A stretch of 64,000 nucleotides of DNA from Myoxocephalus aenaeus (GCA_038501785.1 JBAMJR010000154.1:4660001-4724000); one strand, 5' to 3'. Counted from the stretch's first letter, positions 53,564 to 61,194 are shown. The notes: generated from the sequence alone by a model not told the origin. Made by a program: numbers and translations.

Positions 53564-56003
53564 AGCGGGCCTGACACTCCGGGAGGCTGATCCCGCAGCG
53601 GGGAAGTGGAGGAGGCTGTGGTATTGGATCGAGGGAAATGACGTTGGCAAATAGGGATCCCCACCGATGTTGGTGTGGCCTATGGGCGCACTGGTTTATT
53701 GTATCACAGACTGGGAGAGAAGAACATGTTGAGAGAAAAAAAAAAAATAAGAATAATAATAAGGCTCAGGGGTTGGAGCAAATACTAGAAAGACCTTTCA
53801 TTATAAGGTAATACGATTCATTTAAAGTTGAATCTGCTAAAACATTGCAACCTTCATGAAAATGGGATTTACAGCAACATTAGACTGCTTTAGTTTTAGC
53901 TACTGCAACTTAGAAGCTGCAAACTGAGTATATGAGCAATGGTGGAAAGTAACTACATACATTTAGTCCAATACTGTACTTAAGTAAGTAACATTTGGAG
54001 GTACATGTGCTTCCACTATTTTCAACAAATGCATTATAATGTAATATAGATTTAGATACAACTTTATTGATCCTCTGCAATTAGCTCCCCCTTCATTGGC
54101 TTCAATATTAAAGTGATGTACACATTAAAGCATCAGTCATTATTAACTAACTATGATACAGTATTGATCAACTCTGATTTATAAAGCACTTTTACCCTAA
54201 TTGCAACAGACAATCGGCCCAGCTGTGGCCCACATACAGTGCTGCTCAGCCAAAACAGAACAGGCCACATCTGGACCGGACACTGGCACAATATTACTAG
54301 CCAGGTAACGACTAGCACAGGGATTTTAGATCATTATTACAGAAGCTCAACGTGTAAATGTTTGGGAGGAAGTGTGAAGCACGGCATGGGGAAAATGGTA
54401 AGTATTATTTGTAGTAATAACTGGTAGTAGTACTTTAGAGCGCAACGGAGAAATCTGTCATTGTCAGTTTATCACATATGTATCATATTAGTGTTTACGT
54501 TGGCTGATAAGTAACAAGAAAAGTACAGTACGGGCAGATATGGCAAATATATGTTTGAGGTTAATTTGAGAAGTGTCACCAATGTATAGTTTGTCCACTA
54601 GAGGGCAATGATAAGTACAGTTCTCCTCTATAAATGGGATCATTATCAAATAAATGTGTTTATGTTATGTGTTTAGGTAGAATATTAGCCCATTTATCAC
54701 TATTGGATTGTTACAGAGTACCTCAATTGTTGCAAGTTCACACCATTTGGATCATATGACCATGTTGTTGTGGGCTGGGACAGAGGCATTTAATCCATTT
54801 TTCCAAGGTTTTAAATCTTTGCAGTTATGTCTCAATACATTGTTTAAAAAACCTATACCAAATGAGATCACATAATTCCGATCTGCAATATATTGGATGA
54901 TTCTCCCACACTGATTTGGATGTAATCCATCAGGATTAGGCGCCTATTTCATTTGTGAATTGTTTCAAACACATGTATTTCAGAGAAGGCCGTCTTTCCG
55001 CCTGTACATCACATCCTCTCCTGTGTGCACAACAGTGAAACATAATTTGGTTTTGGTATCAGAATTTCAACAGCCCATTGTCGGTGACAGAGGGAGAAAA
55101 TGGAGGAGCACGTTTGCCATTTAACAGGCGGGATTTCTCCTTTGCTTATGTGGAGGAAAACATTGCCTCCCTTAGGTAGCTGTCTCAACTGTACAGACAC
55201 AAACACTGCGCTGTTTCTTTAAATGGGGAGAGGGTCCATCGCTTGTCTGTGTGCCTTTGCAGTCAATGGCGGCCCACTCTTATTATTATTGCTGTGATCT
55301 GTGTGCAGATAGCTGGTCATCTCTGGCCGATCAAGTGTCAACACGCAGTGGCATACAAGCCACATCGCCCTGGAATAACAGGACATTTAAAACAGGGGCT
55401 TCACGCGACAACGCCGATTTGTTGAGCGTTTTAAACCTGCATCAAAAGCACACTGAACGAGGCCTCCATTACTATTAAAACCACGGTGGCTCTAATAGCT
55501 CCTAGCATTTGATCTGTCAATTCTCTGTCTGCTGGGGATGTTATAGGCAGATCAATACGCGGTGGAAACAGCGGCCTTTCTCCGTGCACGCGCTGACATG
55601 CGTGTTATGTGCAGCCGTATAACATAGCGTTGTTTTCGCAGACAATACCCCGGGCTGCCGTGACCTACAAAAGAGATCGCCTCACGGACCACTGGGCAGA
55701 CAGAGAGAAGCCAGACAGCGGACCGCGTCGGGTTCAGGGATCTGGGCAGCGCACAGACGCGCCGACGGGGCGGGCGGTTGGTTATGCAGCGGGGAGGGGA
55801 GGACGGGAGGAGGGGGTGTATATGGATGGTGCCCTTACTTTCTCCGTGGAGCCCGGGCTGAGCCGCTCCAGCAGCCTGCACAACACCACCCCATCTTTCA
55901 GGGAGGTCTGCAGAAACGCTTCGGGATCCGAGATGGTCTTCTTCGGCGACTCCAGCACCCCGAGCGTAATCAACCACGTAACCGTCTGTTCCGCCGAATT
56001 CAT
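32624..56003 (-). CDS. arhgef7: arhgef7 (beta-PIX), Rac/Cdc42 guanine-nucleotide exchange factor; whole coding span, 21 exons
   Basis: Seen: 21 GT-AG exons in consistent phase join from the ATG at 56003 to a TGA at 32624-32626 (2409 nt, 802 residues; human long forms are about 800). Domain order: calponin homology (about 1-112), SH3 (about 165-220, with GGWWEG at 198-203), DH (about 254-433), PH (about 453-556), proline-rich region (576-649), basic KLLPKRKPERK stretch, GIT-binding helix (about 683-706), coiled coil (about 744-795) and C-terminal DETNL. Known of the family: beta-PIX sits at focal adhesions and synapses, binds PAK through SH3 and GIT1/2 through the GIT-binding helix, trimerises through the coiled coil, activates Rac1/Cdc42 through DH-PH, and binds Shank/Scribble PDZ domains through DETNL. 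The proline-rich segment and C-terminus fit ARHGEF7 better than ARHGEF6. Which teleost duplicate (a or b) this is cannot be told. No frameshift or stop was found. Confidence 0.95.
32972..33026 (-). CDS. arhgef7: arhgef7 exon 20 (coiled coil)
   Basis: A 55-bp exon, residues 744-762, reading KSLVDVVYGLRDEVQELKQ, the first half of the PIX trimeric coiled coil. The acceptor tcttgaag|GAGTCT is fixed by the split Lys codon from exon 19b; the donor is AAACAG|gtgaat. The polypyrimidine tract is weak. Confidence 0.92.
33805..33904 (-). CDS. arhgef7: arhgef7 exon 19b (link to coiled coil)
   Basis: Residues 711-743: RPQRESGLHVIIPGERKILV, then an RRNGQSTVEE ending, aligning with the mammalian segment RKESAPQVLLPEEEKIIVEE and NGQTVIEE. 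Acceptor aaaacag|GGCCGC, donor GAAGAAAA|gtaaga. Phase 1 entry and phase 2 exit match the neighbouring exons. It lies 3.5 kb 3' of the alternative terminal exon. Confidence 0.92.
35393..35995. mobile_element. fish MITE with long degenerate inverted repeats
   Basis: The left end (AGTTCAACAATTTTGG, then GACTTATTTG and GATGAGAAGATTGATG) mirrors the right end (complement of CCAAAATATTAAACTATTCC with AATAAGTG and CTTCTCAACGAACTC). The GTTAGCTTAGCTTAGCTTAG core is typical of a very common teleost element. A fragment of the same family is at about 38340-38405. Confidence 0.65.
36276..36671. mobile_element. MITE with TTAAAGGGTCA terminal inverted repeats
   Basis: TTAAAGGGTCAGTTTACC at 36276-36293 is mirrored by TCAATTGACCCTTTAA ending at 36671. 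This is a familiar fish non-autonomous DNA element; about 396 bp, no coding capacity. Confidence 0.65.
37443..37651 (-). CDS. arhgef7: arhgef7 alternative terminal exon 19a
   Basis: In frame after exon 18 it encodes TWQGTDLMHNHVLAD, GRRSSVSR, SEDSDYDSIW and ends RKSCISHQN with TAA at 37443-37445, giving a 779-residue isoform. This matches the alternative C-terminus (ending ISHQN) known for mammalian ARHGEF7. This form lacks the coiled coil and the DETNL PDZ ligand. Acceptor gaccag|CCTGGC. Its polyadenylation site is not assigned; AATAAA candidates on the minus strand occur far downstream. Confidence 0.93.
38079..38168 (-). CDS. arhgef7: arhgef7 exon 18 (GIT-binding helix)
   Basis: Residues 681-710. 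ALEEDAQILKVIEAYCTSAK is the GIT1/GIT2-binding amphipathic helix of PIX proteins, here essentially unchanged. Acceptor cttcctcag|GTACAG. The donor TCCA|gtaaga leaves one base of a codon, compatible with either the terminal exon at 37443-37651 or the exon at 33805-33904. Confidence 0.95.
38486..38579 (-). CDS. arhgef7: arhgef7 exon 17 (basic linker)
   Basis: Residues 650-680: DLSKSPKSVKKLLPKRKPER followed by an acidic-Ser stretch. Acceptor attttcag|GATCTT, donor AGGAAGA|gtatgt; the split Ser codon is completed by exon 18. Confidence 0.94.
38670..38891 (-). CDS. arhgef7: arhgef7 exon 16 (proline-rich region)
   Basis: Residues 576-649. WGPLEPPNTPKPWSLSCLRP is near-identical to mammalian ARHGEF7 and a good discriminator from ARHGEF6. 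Acceptor gcctcag|CTCCCA, donor AAGGAG|gtgagg, phase 0 both ends. The middle varies from mammals. Confidence 0.96.
38892..40340. other. arhgef7 intron 15
   Basis: AT-rich, no recognised internal gene or complete repeat. Confidence 0.5.
40341..40480 (-). CDS. arhgef7: arhgef7 exon 15 (end of PH domain)
   Basis: Residues 529-575. NQQDLQDWVEHLSRQ is the C-terminal PH helix with its invariant Trp (W548), followed by a Ser/Thr/Pro/His-rich linker. Acceptor ccctgcag|GTACAA, donor CACACG|gtcaga. Confidence 0.95.
40565..40643 (-). CDS. arhgef7: arhgef7 exon 14 (PH domain)
   Basis: Residues 503-528 with GKLPLASMTVTKLEDCEAHK. Acceptor ctgttacag|GGCAAA, donor AACG|gtaaga; the split Gly codon is completed by exon 15. 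Confidence 0.95.
40770..40856 (-). CDS. arhgef7: arhgef7 exon 13 (PH domain)
   Basis: Residues 474-502; ERYLMLFPHVLLMLSASPRM gives the first strands of the PH domain. Acceptor attcgtcag|GAGAAG, donor TTCCAG|gtcagt. Confidence 0.96.
40857..42246. other. arhgef7 intron 12
   Basis: AT-rich. AAAGCTACTTACGATTAGTG at about 41580 is a word seen in dispersed fish repeats; otherwise nothing recognised. Confidence 0.45.
42247..42393 (-). CDS. arhgef7: arhgef7 exon 12 (end of DH, start of PH)
   Basis: Residues 425-473: AQCQEVRKRKELELQIL closes the DH domain and WEGDDIKTLG opens the PH domain. Acceptor tgtgtcag|GCTCAG, donor TCAGAG|gtacca, phase 0. Confidence 0.95.
42512..42571 (-). CDS. arhgef7: arhgef7 exon 11 (DH domain)
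   Basis: A 60-bp exon for residues 405-424 with HPDRPDIQKCMASFKNLS. Acceptor tttcttcag|GAGAGT, donor CTGTCT|gtaaga, phase 0 at both ends. Short, but fixed by the flanking exons and family match. Confidence 0.93.
42653..42791 (-). CDS. arhgef7: arhgef7 exon 10 (DH domain)
   Basis: Residues 358-404 with LTTGLSKPFMRLDKYPNLLK, the conserved DH helix (LSKPFxRLxxYPxLLxEL) that contacts the GTPase. Acceptor ctctcag|TGAAGT, donor ATGGAG|gtgtgt. Confidence 0.96.
42792..44009. other. arhgef7 intron 9, with (AT)n at 43184-43226
   Basis: A short (AT)n microsatellite and otherwise no recognisable feature. Confidence 0.5.
44010..44132 (-). CDS. arhgef7: arhgef7 exon 9 (DH domain)
   Basis: Residues 317-357, with LPEGQQRVGGFFLNLMPQM and YCSNHPSAVSLL, characteristic of PIX DH domains. 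Acceptor gtcttcag|GCTTCC, donor CACAG|gtacgt; the split Ser codon is completed by exon 10. Confidence 0.95.
44389..44484 (-). CDS. arhgef7: arhgef7 exon 8 (DH domain)
   Basis: Residues 285-316 with LGNLEEISTFQQMLVQSLEE, a DH core helix. Acceptor cctgcag|ACTGTG, donor ACCAA|gttagt; the split Lys codon is completed by exon 9. Confidence 0.94.
44613..44707 (-). CDS. arhgef7: arhgef7 exon 7 (start of DH domain)
   Basis: Residues 254-284, starting VLQNILETETEYSKDLQ, conserved region 1 of the Dbl-homology exchange domain. Acceptor attctag|GTGTTG chosen over a later ag because it keeps the VLQ residues of the family. Donor GACAA|gtatga leaves two bases of a Lys codon. Confidence 0.94.
45187..45275 (-). 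CDS. arhgef7: arhgef7 exon 6 (SH3-DH linker)
   Basis: Residues 224-253, including VSPKSGTLKSPPKGFDT, a signature linker of beta-PIX just before the DH domain. Acceptor ggctgcag|ACAAAC, donor AACCTG|gtaagg, phase 0 at its 3' end. Confidence 0.95.
45276..46373. other. arhgef7 intron 5
   Basis: AT-rich single-copy-like sequence, nothing recognised. The shorter introns (44133-44388, 44485-44612, 44708-45186) are likewise plain. Confidence 0.45.
46374..46575 (-). CDS. arhgef7: arhgef7 exon 5 (SH3 domain; alternative start Met158)
   Basis: Residues 157-223 form a complete SH3 domain: ALYDF-like ARFNFQ, acidic RT loop NNEDELTF, the GGWWEG tryptophan pair (W200/W201) and GWFPSNYV. This SH3 binds the atypical PXXXPR motif of PAK kinases. 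The ATG at 46572 (Met158) aligns with the initiator of the known beta-PIX isoform that lacks the CH domain. Acceptor ttcttcag|GACATG, donor GGGTCTG|gtaggt. Confidence 0.96.
46946..47429. mobile_element. internally deleted hAT element with 8-bp target duplication
   Basis: Terminal repeats TAGGGTTGGGTACC and the complement of TAGGGATGGGTATCG, bounded by identical GTTATAAC at 46938-46945 and 47430-47437. The interior keeps CACCGGTATCG words of a common fish hAT family. It lies in arhgef7 intron 4, between the linker and SH3 exons. Confidence 0.88.
47000..47203 (+). pseudogene. hAT transposase N-terminal fragment (BED-type zinc finger)
   Basis: The frame reads SSKVWLYFTQK, then NNATCSRCNK at about 47078-47150. 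The W-x-(Y/F)-F and C-x2-C pattern is that of a BED zinc finger at the start of hAT transposases. The frame stops soon after and no catalytic domain remains, so it is a relic. Confidence 0.65.
47626..47759 (-). CDS. arhgef7: arhgef7 exon 4 (linker between CH and SH3)
   Basis: Residues 112-156 with DIGVGSDSVCARHSS and RIKSFESLSSQ, matching the serine-rich linker of beta-PIX. Acceptor ggtccag|ATATCG, donor AGTCTG|gtaagg. Confidence 0.94.
47892..47976 (-). CDS. arhgef7: arhgef7 exon 3 (end of CH domain)
   Basis: Residues 84-111, including NFSKVLSSLVSLNKVTA, the terminal helix of the CH domain, nearly identical to mammalian beta-PIX. Acceptor cccacag|CCGTTT, donor GGCAG|gtgagt. The last base starts the split Asp codon completed by exon 4. 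Too short to stand out as an open frame. Confidence 0.93.
48189..48472 (+). mobile_element. tRNA-derived SINE-like element
   Basis: Pol III A-box-like TGGCTCAGTGG at 48194-48204 and perfect B box GGTTCGATCCC at 48238-48248 form a tRNA-like head. The body continues with GTGTCCTTGAGCAAGACACT and AAAGCGCTTTGAGTGGTCGG, a repeat abundant in teleosts, to CCATTTACCA. It lies antisense within arhgef7 intron 2. Confidence 0.75.
50905..51060 (+). pseudogene. Tc1/mariner transposase relic
   Basis: From 50916 the plus strand reads DNDPKHTDKAAKQLK, then WDILRRPSKSADPNSTDHEF. This parallels the Tc1-family DNDPKH...W(P)SQSPDLNPIEH segment carrying the second and third catalytic acids. The SPDLNPIE motif is degraded (ADPNSTD, third Glu lost). 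Flanking parts are not recognisable, so it is an old fragment. Confidence 0.75.
51532..51591. repeat. (AT)n microsatellite
   Basis: About 30 alternating AT units in arhgef7 intron 2. Confidence 0.95.
51740..51930. promoter_or_regulatory. candidate intronic regulatory block
   Basis: Repeat-free, with TTTCAGAGGGAGCAG, CTAATGATCACTTCC, GGTCAAAGACATTAGGGG and CCAAATTAGATC. Enhancer-like texture; conservation not demonstrable here. Confidence 0.28.
52860..53250. promoter_or_regulatory. CpG-rich block next to arhgef7 exon 2
   Basis: From about 52860 through exon 2 to about 53400 the sequence is dense in CG dinucleotides, unlike the AT-rich surroundings, and ends in a (GAA)n tract at 53198-53226. 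An unmethylated CpG island, perhaps an internal promoter for arhgef7 forms lacking exon 1, is an inference; no initiator was identified. Confidence 0.35.
53198..53226. repeat. (GAA)n microsatellite
   Basis: About nine GAA units, 26 bases from the splice donor of arhgef7 exon 2. Confidence 0.93.
53252..53335 (-). CDS. arhgef7: arhgef7 exon 2 (CH domain)
   Basis: Residues 56-83, with ECLSNIKEFLKGC matching the CH segment of PIX proteins. Acceptor tctttccag|ATTTAC, donor GTCGAG|gtaagt, phase 0 at both ends. It is embedded in a CpG-rich block. Confidence 0.92.
53506..53558. repeat. (GT)n microsatellite
   Basis: About 26 GT units with an imperfect upstream stretch, in arhgef7 intron 1 near exon 2. 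Confidence 0.95.
53560..54889. other. arhgef7 intron 1, 3' part
   Basis: AT-rich. ACAACTTTATTGATCCTCTG at about 54058-54077 is a LINE/SINE-type tail word. CCACTAGAGGGCA at 54595-54607 resembles the CTCF core. Confidence 0.4.
54595..54607 (+). promoter_or_regulatory. possible CTCF-binding site
   Basis: CCACTAGAGGGCA fits the CTCF core consensus (CCACyAGrkGGCr). A single 13-base match; occupancy is unknown. Confidence 0.25.
54890..55560. promoter_or_regulatory. candidate conserved element in arhgef7 intron 1
   Basis: About 670 bases wholly free of simple repeats and transposon words, unusual for this window, with motifs such as GGATTAGGCGCC, CATTTGTGAATTGTTTC, TCAATGGCGGCCC and CAGATAGCTGG. 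Frames through it have no family match. It looks like a long non-coding regulatory element. Confidence 0.4.
55839..56003 (-). CDS. arhgef7: arhgef7 exon 1 (start codon, N-terminal half of CH domain)
   Basis: Encodes residues 1-55 beginning MNSAEQTVTWLITLGVLESP, essentially identical to the vertebrate beta-PIX CH start. The ATG at 56003 (context GTGGACATGA) is chosen because the family starts with MNSAEQ; the in-frame codon two triplets upstream is GTG. The donor GAGAAA|gtaagg leaves phase 0. The KDGVVLCRLLERL core of the CH domain lies here. Confidence 0.95.
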
Positions 56004-56160
56004 GTCCACTCACAACAGATCCTTATCCAACAAAAAAAGCGGCTGCGTTTTTTTTTGGGGGGGGGGGGGGGGTATCTGAACGGTTTACCGCCCCGGTTAC
56101 GCTGTCATCTGTGTGTTAGAACAGAAACATAATCAGTCCCCCCACCCCACCACCACAAAA
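56004..56160 (-). promoter_or_regulatory. arhgef7 5' flank / probable 5' UTR
   Basis: The sequence immediately upstream of the ATG holds a T9-G16 homopolymer pair (56048-56072 on the plus strand) and then a (GA)n tract at 56182-56254. CpG density is moderate from about 55560 to 56100. No TATA box is evident. The transcription start cannot be placed from sequence alone. Confidence 0.3.
56048..56072. repeat. T9-G16 homopolymer junction
   Basis: T run at 56048-56056 followed by G run at 56057-56072, 45 bases upstream of the arhgef7 ATG; on the transcribed strand it is a C-then-A run. Confidence 0.85.
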
Positions 56161-56178
56161 AATGATGCATGGGATGTC

Positions 56179-56181
<3 letters not shown>

Positions 56182-56254
<73 letters not shown>
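56182..56254. repeat. (GA)n microsatellite in arhgef7 5' flank
   Basis: About 36 GA units, read as (CT)n on the arhgef7 sense strand. GA/CT tracts close to fish promoters are common and may be polymorphic. Confidence 0.96.
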
Positions 56255-56255
<1 letters not shown>

Positions 56256-56729
56256 CTGCGGGAAACCCTCTACCTCTGGTGGATGCGGATGACGGCTGGC
56301 TGGTAGAAATTCAGCAGGTCTGGTTTCCTCCCTTGAATGGTGTGTTTTTCCCCCTTCTAACCTGGCAAGCTGCGGTTCTGTGTGATGCGTTGAGGCGGTG
56401 GACTGCATACATGCGCATCGCAGCCGCCAGCCAGCCAGCCTCATCATTTGGATGACATCACACATGAGGGACAAGCCAGTCCAAGCAGTTGAACGTTAGT
56501 GCACTTCAGCGTGACATGAATAGGCTTTTCTGAGCGCGCCTTTGCATATCCTGCTCTTTTTTATGACAACCATCTGCCGTTATCTGTGGTGTTTTGGACA
56601 GGCGTCCATTCAAAGGTCAGGTATAGAACAAGGAGCGGTAATATTCATAATGTGTTTACAGTTGGCTACATTTGGAAGACATCATTTAACAAATGCTAAC
56701 ACAAAAATAATCAGGGGGGATGGATTTGA

Positions 56730-56764
56730 GTACTGAACCTTGATACCTTATCAAGGTTCAGTAC
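56730..56764. repeat. perfect 16-bp inverted repeat with 3-bp loop
   Basis: GTACTGAACCTTGATA at 56730-56745, then CCT, then its exact complement at 56749-56764. Confidence 0.97.
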
Positions 56765-59700
56765 GAGTTATGAGTCATTTATTTATAGAATTATTTCTAA
56801 TAGTTTTTACAACCTGATAACTCTGATGAGTCAGAAGATCTTAAAAAAACAACCAATTAATCGGAAAAATGTATAAAATGATGTTCTCTTTAACGTTTGT
56901 TTGATCTTATGCCCTTTCCTTGTGAAATACATTCTTTACATATTCAGGTAAATCCTTAAAATAAAACAATAAAACAATTAGTAGTAAAAGATTGCGGCAA
57001 CTGAGGTTATAACCTGTGATGTGAGGTCCCAAGTACACATTACTTCATTTTATGAGAAAATAACTGTTAATGAGTGCTGTCCTTTATACCATGTTTGTCT
57101 TATATAATAATAAGCAGGATATCTTTTGGTTTTGGGCCGTTGGAAAAAACAAGCAATAATAAATACGTCAACTAGGGTTTGGTGAAACGGTGATCAGCAT
57201 TATTTTTACTTTTTAAATAATGAATCATGTAAATAATCTGCAGATTGATCAATAATGAAAATAATTGTTTATCTGGACCTCTGGAAGTATCATATTGTCC
57301 ACATATAGCCTGTGTGCATCTAAGTGCATGTTGAGGAAGTGGTAAACCAGAATAGATAATCCAGGCCTCTCATTGTGTTTGTTCTGAGGCAAAAGGAAAC
57401 ATATTGATACATATCACAGTGATGCAGGAACTGACAGTGTAGAAGAATAAAACGTCCCTTCTCACTTAGGCCACAGGGTGGGGCTCTGTGCTCACTGCAT
57501 ACCCATCATACTCATCCAGTGTTGCAGGATGCTGCAGGGTCAAAGGACACCTCTGGGTGTCCTGTACCAGGCCATCTGATCAATCTTCAACTGTGCAGGA
57601 TTCAGTCACACAACTTTACAGATGTGTGTTTGAGATAGAAATAAAAACTGAGTTCAAAGATCGGTGTGGTCCGAGCAAGGGCGCCCCCACAAACACATGC
57701 TTTTAAATATGGTTTCCGGTGTCTATTCTCCTCTCGCGGGACACTCATTATGTCTTTTTAGCTCTTAAATTCATCCGTAAGACCCTCTTTAATAGAGGGT
57801 TGCTTTTAAGCCTGCAGAACATCTGCTGAACAAACTTTTTAACACTTAGATTTGTGTCAAAATGATTTGTAATGACTTTATGAACACTTATAACTGTAGA
57901 CAATTTGGATTCTTCGATAGTGAGAAACCACCAAGTATTTATGAATGGTTGTCACAACCGGGGTAACCCCAAAGTTGTTATTATTAAAGGACTGTGACTA
58001 TATATGCCTATCTATAAAGCATGAGTAAATGTTTTAATCATTAAAAAGCCATAAATAAGTTTATGAAGGGTGTCTAATTAGAAAGTGTGACCAGATTGTC
58101 TACCTTTCTCTCTTTACCTGCAGGACTCTGGAATGTAACCAAAGCAAGCTGCAGGGACAGAACATGTAGCTGGACCCCACTCGTTCTCTCCCTACATCTT
58201 ATCGGCGTCATCCATCCAGAGAGAGAGGCGGAAAGACGGGCGGAGAGAGTGTGTTGTCAAGAAGGCTGACTCTTGAGGCCAGCCGTGTTCCAAACAGGCA
58301 GCGTCAAGGGATGCCGTTGTGCCTTTGAGGTCCTGTCGTCATGGGTCTGTAACCAAGGGTGCTACTGTGTCTGTGGAGCCCCAGGCATTTCTGATCCCTC
58401 CATTCCCAGTTCATCCCCTCCATTTCAGTTCCACAGGAAAAAAACACTGTTGCTTCTCTCCACTCTTTGCTTTCTAGTATTGTGAGCAAGCGCGAGAGAA
58501 TCGAAAGCTTCACAGACAGAATGAGAGTGGCTGTAAGATCAGGGCGACACGCTGTGAGTCAATCAGTTCAAAGGAAGCAGCAGACAGACAGACATACGTG
58601 CCCTTTATTAGGTACACTGTTGCTATTTAATGTGATCCAATAAAACTGTTCTGCCCTTCAGTCTACCTTCATGATGCCTATAGCATTCTTGGTGCTGTTG
58701 AACAGGACTGTATTATATTCAGAGGTGTTTATAATATTCTGATCTCCCCATGTCAGTAAACAGGGAGAACAAACCTCTCTTACGATTATGTATTAGAAAG
58801 AAAAGCATACAACAAAGAACCAGCCAATGTTTGGCATTTTTGCTTAAAGAATATGGATTTGGAGTTTATCTAGATTGTTGCAGGTTAATTTTCCATTGAT
58901 CGACTTATTGATCAATCAATAAAGCGCTCCATTTTCTACCACAGTGCGTACACACTGGCACCTAAGATTCTCACAGCACAGCCCTATTGAAAAAAGGAAG
59001 TACTTTGCCAGTGAGCGCAGAAGGAAAGAAGTGTTCCCTCTCACATCGTCATTGGTGCATGACAACAGACATATTCAAATACTGACACATCTGACAACAA
59101 TAACCTTTGTGTCTCTCCTAAAACAACATTTATGGTTTTCTTTAATTACTATTTCATTCACTGCTTATAAAGGAGGTAACGCCCCAAACTTATGATTGGC
59201 TTATTCATGTTTGTTGATGCTGCGTTACTTAATAATCAATTGAATGTATTGCCTTAGTGTCTTTGTGTCATTTCTTTCTGTGAAGAACTAACTGACTAAT
59301 TAAAAGAGAAAGACTTACCCACTGGCAATGACAACAGGGCAACATCTGTTTTTATCGCACTTATGAGGGCAGGGCTGACCACTTCCTTGAGTCAATGCAC
59401 AAGAAACAGAGTAAATGAAACTTTCCTTTAAAACACAGAAACAAAAATGTGTGCACCCACACAAACACACATTGGTGGACTGAACTAAGAATAATGAATC
59501 AATGCAGGGAAGTTAGGTTAAATTAACTCATAACAAAAGATAAGGAGGTCACAAACTCTCATGTATTGCAGTATGTGAGTGTACAGCACTCCTTCCTCTG
59601 ATGTCTTTAAGGATGGATGTCAAAGCCATTAAAAAGTGTCGTAAACACAAAACATTCATCTTGTCTCCTTAACGAGTGTTTGTCTCTTGAATACTGAGTT

Positions 59701-59898
59701 TCTACATCTGGACTACCAGCTATCCAGTGGGACTGCCCCTGTGTTCAGTCTTTGACAGGTGCCATAAGCAAACGAGGGACACAGTGGTTTCAGGGGTGTG
59801 CGGAGCAAATTTCAGATATGATCAGACTTTAAAAAAATACCCATCCCTCCCCTCTGTTTCTCTAAAGAATATGTTTCTCTTGTAGAGAATGTGCGGTT

Positions 59899-60655
59899 GT
59901 AAGATCAGAATCAGAATCAGCTTTAATGGCCATGTAAATTTGCACATACATGGAATTTGACTCCGGTTTAACTTGCTCTTCGTACTTTTTTTCTTTTTTT
60001 CTTTTCTTTTTTTAAGGAACGCAATGTTCCCCCAAATTAATGCAGTCAATGCTCTAAAATATCAAGCTCTTTATATCCGTCTTCTCTCAGCCTCCTCTCC
60101 CCCAGAGCCATCTAAGTCAGGGAGACAACTCATATTTTATCTTGACAAGGCACAATCCATGCAATCCAGACCCACTTCACAGGCCAAAATGTATTACCCA
60201 GAATAATGGATGCACTAGACAAGCATACAAGGCCAAGATGCAGGAAGGGGATATGATAAGATGTTGTCATTGGCCCACAATATGCTCTCAGTCTCTGAAC
60301 GGTTATACAGTTTACAGTTTGAGTATTTATGGCATTACTGAATCACACACCTTGTACTCTTTACTTTAGAGGAAAGGGACACAATACAAACAGTGAAACA
60401 GTCACCCTGCTTGTTCACAAAACCAACTCAACTTTCTACATTGAAACTGATTGTGCAATACTGTTCTCACATTTCTGTGGCTTATTTTATGTATTTTCTT
60501 ATACTATTAGCATTTATAGCACTTGTTTTTGTATTCTTAATTTTAATTCAATTTTTTGTGGAAGGAGGACCTAGCAAAGTAAGTGTCTCACTGTACGAGT
60601 AACTGTCTGTTAACTGTGCATGACAATACAAATATCTTGAATCTTGAATCATAAA
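59899..60655 (+). mobile_element. dispersed retroposon-like repeat (fish type)
   Basis: Begins AGATCAGAATCAGAATCAGC then TTTAATGGCCATG and GGAATTTGACTCCGGTTT, and closes with GTGCATGACAATACAAATA and a short TTGAATC repeat. Start and end words are those of a common teleost retroposon. Whether all the 750 bases between are one insertion is inferred. Confidence 0.45.
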
Positions 60656-60819
60656 GTGTGGTTTTGTTTTCTCTTGCCCATGTGTCCATGTGGGCTAAGC
60701 TGCACAAACTGCTCGCAGTTTGTTCCTGAACCCCCCAAGTGGCAAACAAATAAAACATACTTTAACGCACGTTTAAGACCCCATAATTCATAGCACCCCC
60801 CCCTGTAAAAACTCACTAA

Positions 60820-61194
60820 CGTCCCGTCATCCCCGGTGTGTTTAGCTGCTCTGACTCCCTCATTAACCGGTGACCGTCCAAGCCGCCGCTGCGAGCTCCG
60901 AGTCGTGATGTCCCCGCGTGAGCTGCTGCGTGTCATCATGACGTCCCCCGGCCCGGCCCGCCTCCATCGCGCTCCGTCTCCCCCGGTGACACGGACCAGA
61001 CACTCTCCGGCAGCGAGGAGCCGGTGTGGGAGCGTCACGGAGGGGCACCGCATCCGCAGCTCCTATTAACGCGAGTCCTCACTGGCATGGACACCGGAGG
61101 AGAGCGCTGAACATCAGGAACCATGCCTACTGTCCTCGCTGGCAAAGGGAAACTTTCCATCGGCTGTTTTCTACTCAGATTCGCGTATTCTCAG
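60820..61194 (+). promoter_or_regulatory. CpG-rich promoter-like block, divergent from arhgef7
   Basis: This stretch is strongly enriched in CG dinucleotides (GCCGCCGCTGCG, GGCCCGGCCCGCC) and has a CRE-like TGACGTC at 60939-60945. It ends at a good donor, TCTCAG|gtgagc, after 61194. It looks like a CpG-island promoter plus first exon on the plus strand, about 5 kb upstream of the arhgef7 start codon and pointing the other way. Confidence 0.5.
61123..61194 (+). CDS. possible first coding exon of an unrecognised plus-strand gene
   Basis: An ATG in a fair Kozak context (GGAACCATGC) at 61123 opens 24 codons, MPTVLAGKGKLSIGCFLLRF then AYSQ, ending exactly at the donor CAG|gtgagc in phase 0. The middle is mildly hydrophobic, so a signal or membrane segment is conceivable. 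I do not recognise the protein. It could equally be a 5' UTR exon or a non-coding divergent transcript. Confidence 0.3.

Larger units (their letters stand above)
56255..60819. other. intergenic, no gene recognised
   Basis: Contains the fold-back at 56730-56764, AT-rich repeat words at 57160-57290 and 58860-58930 (GATTGATCAATAATG, like the element at 16762-17293) and ordinary sequence. At 58100-58250 an acceptor-like TTTACCTGCAG occurs on the plus strand without a supported exon. Confidence 0.45.

Noticed and set aside
55609..56079. 156-codon plus-strand frame opposite arhgef7 exon 1
   Set aside because: Antisense shadow of a CG-rich coding exon; no homology or splice signals of its own.
58087..58269. 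Plus-strand exon after an acceptor-like TTTACCTGCAG
   Set aside because: No donor or partner exon in phase and no recognisable peptide.
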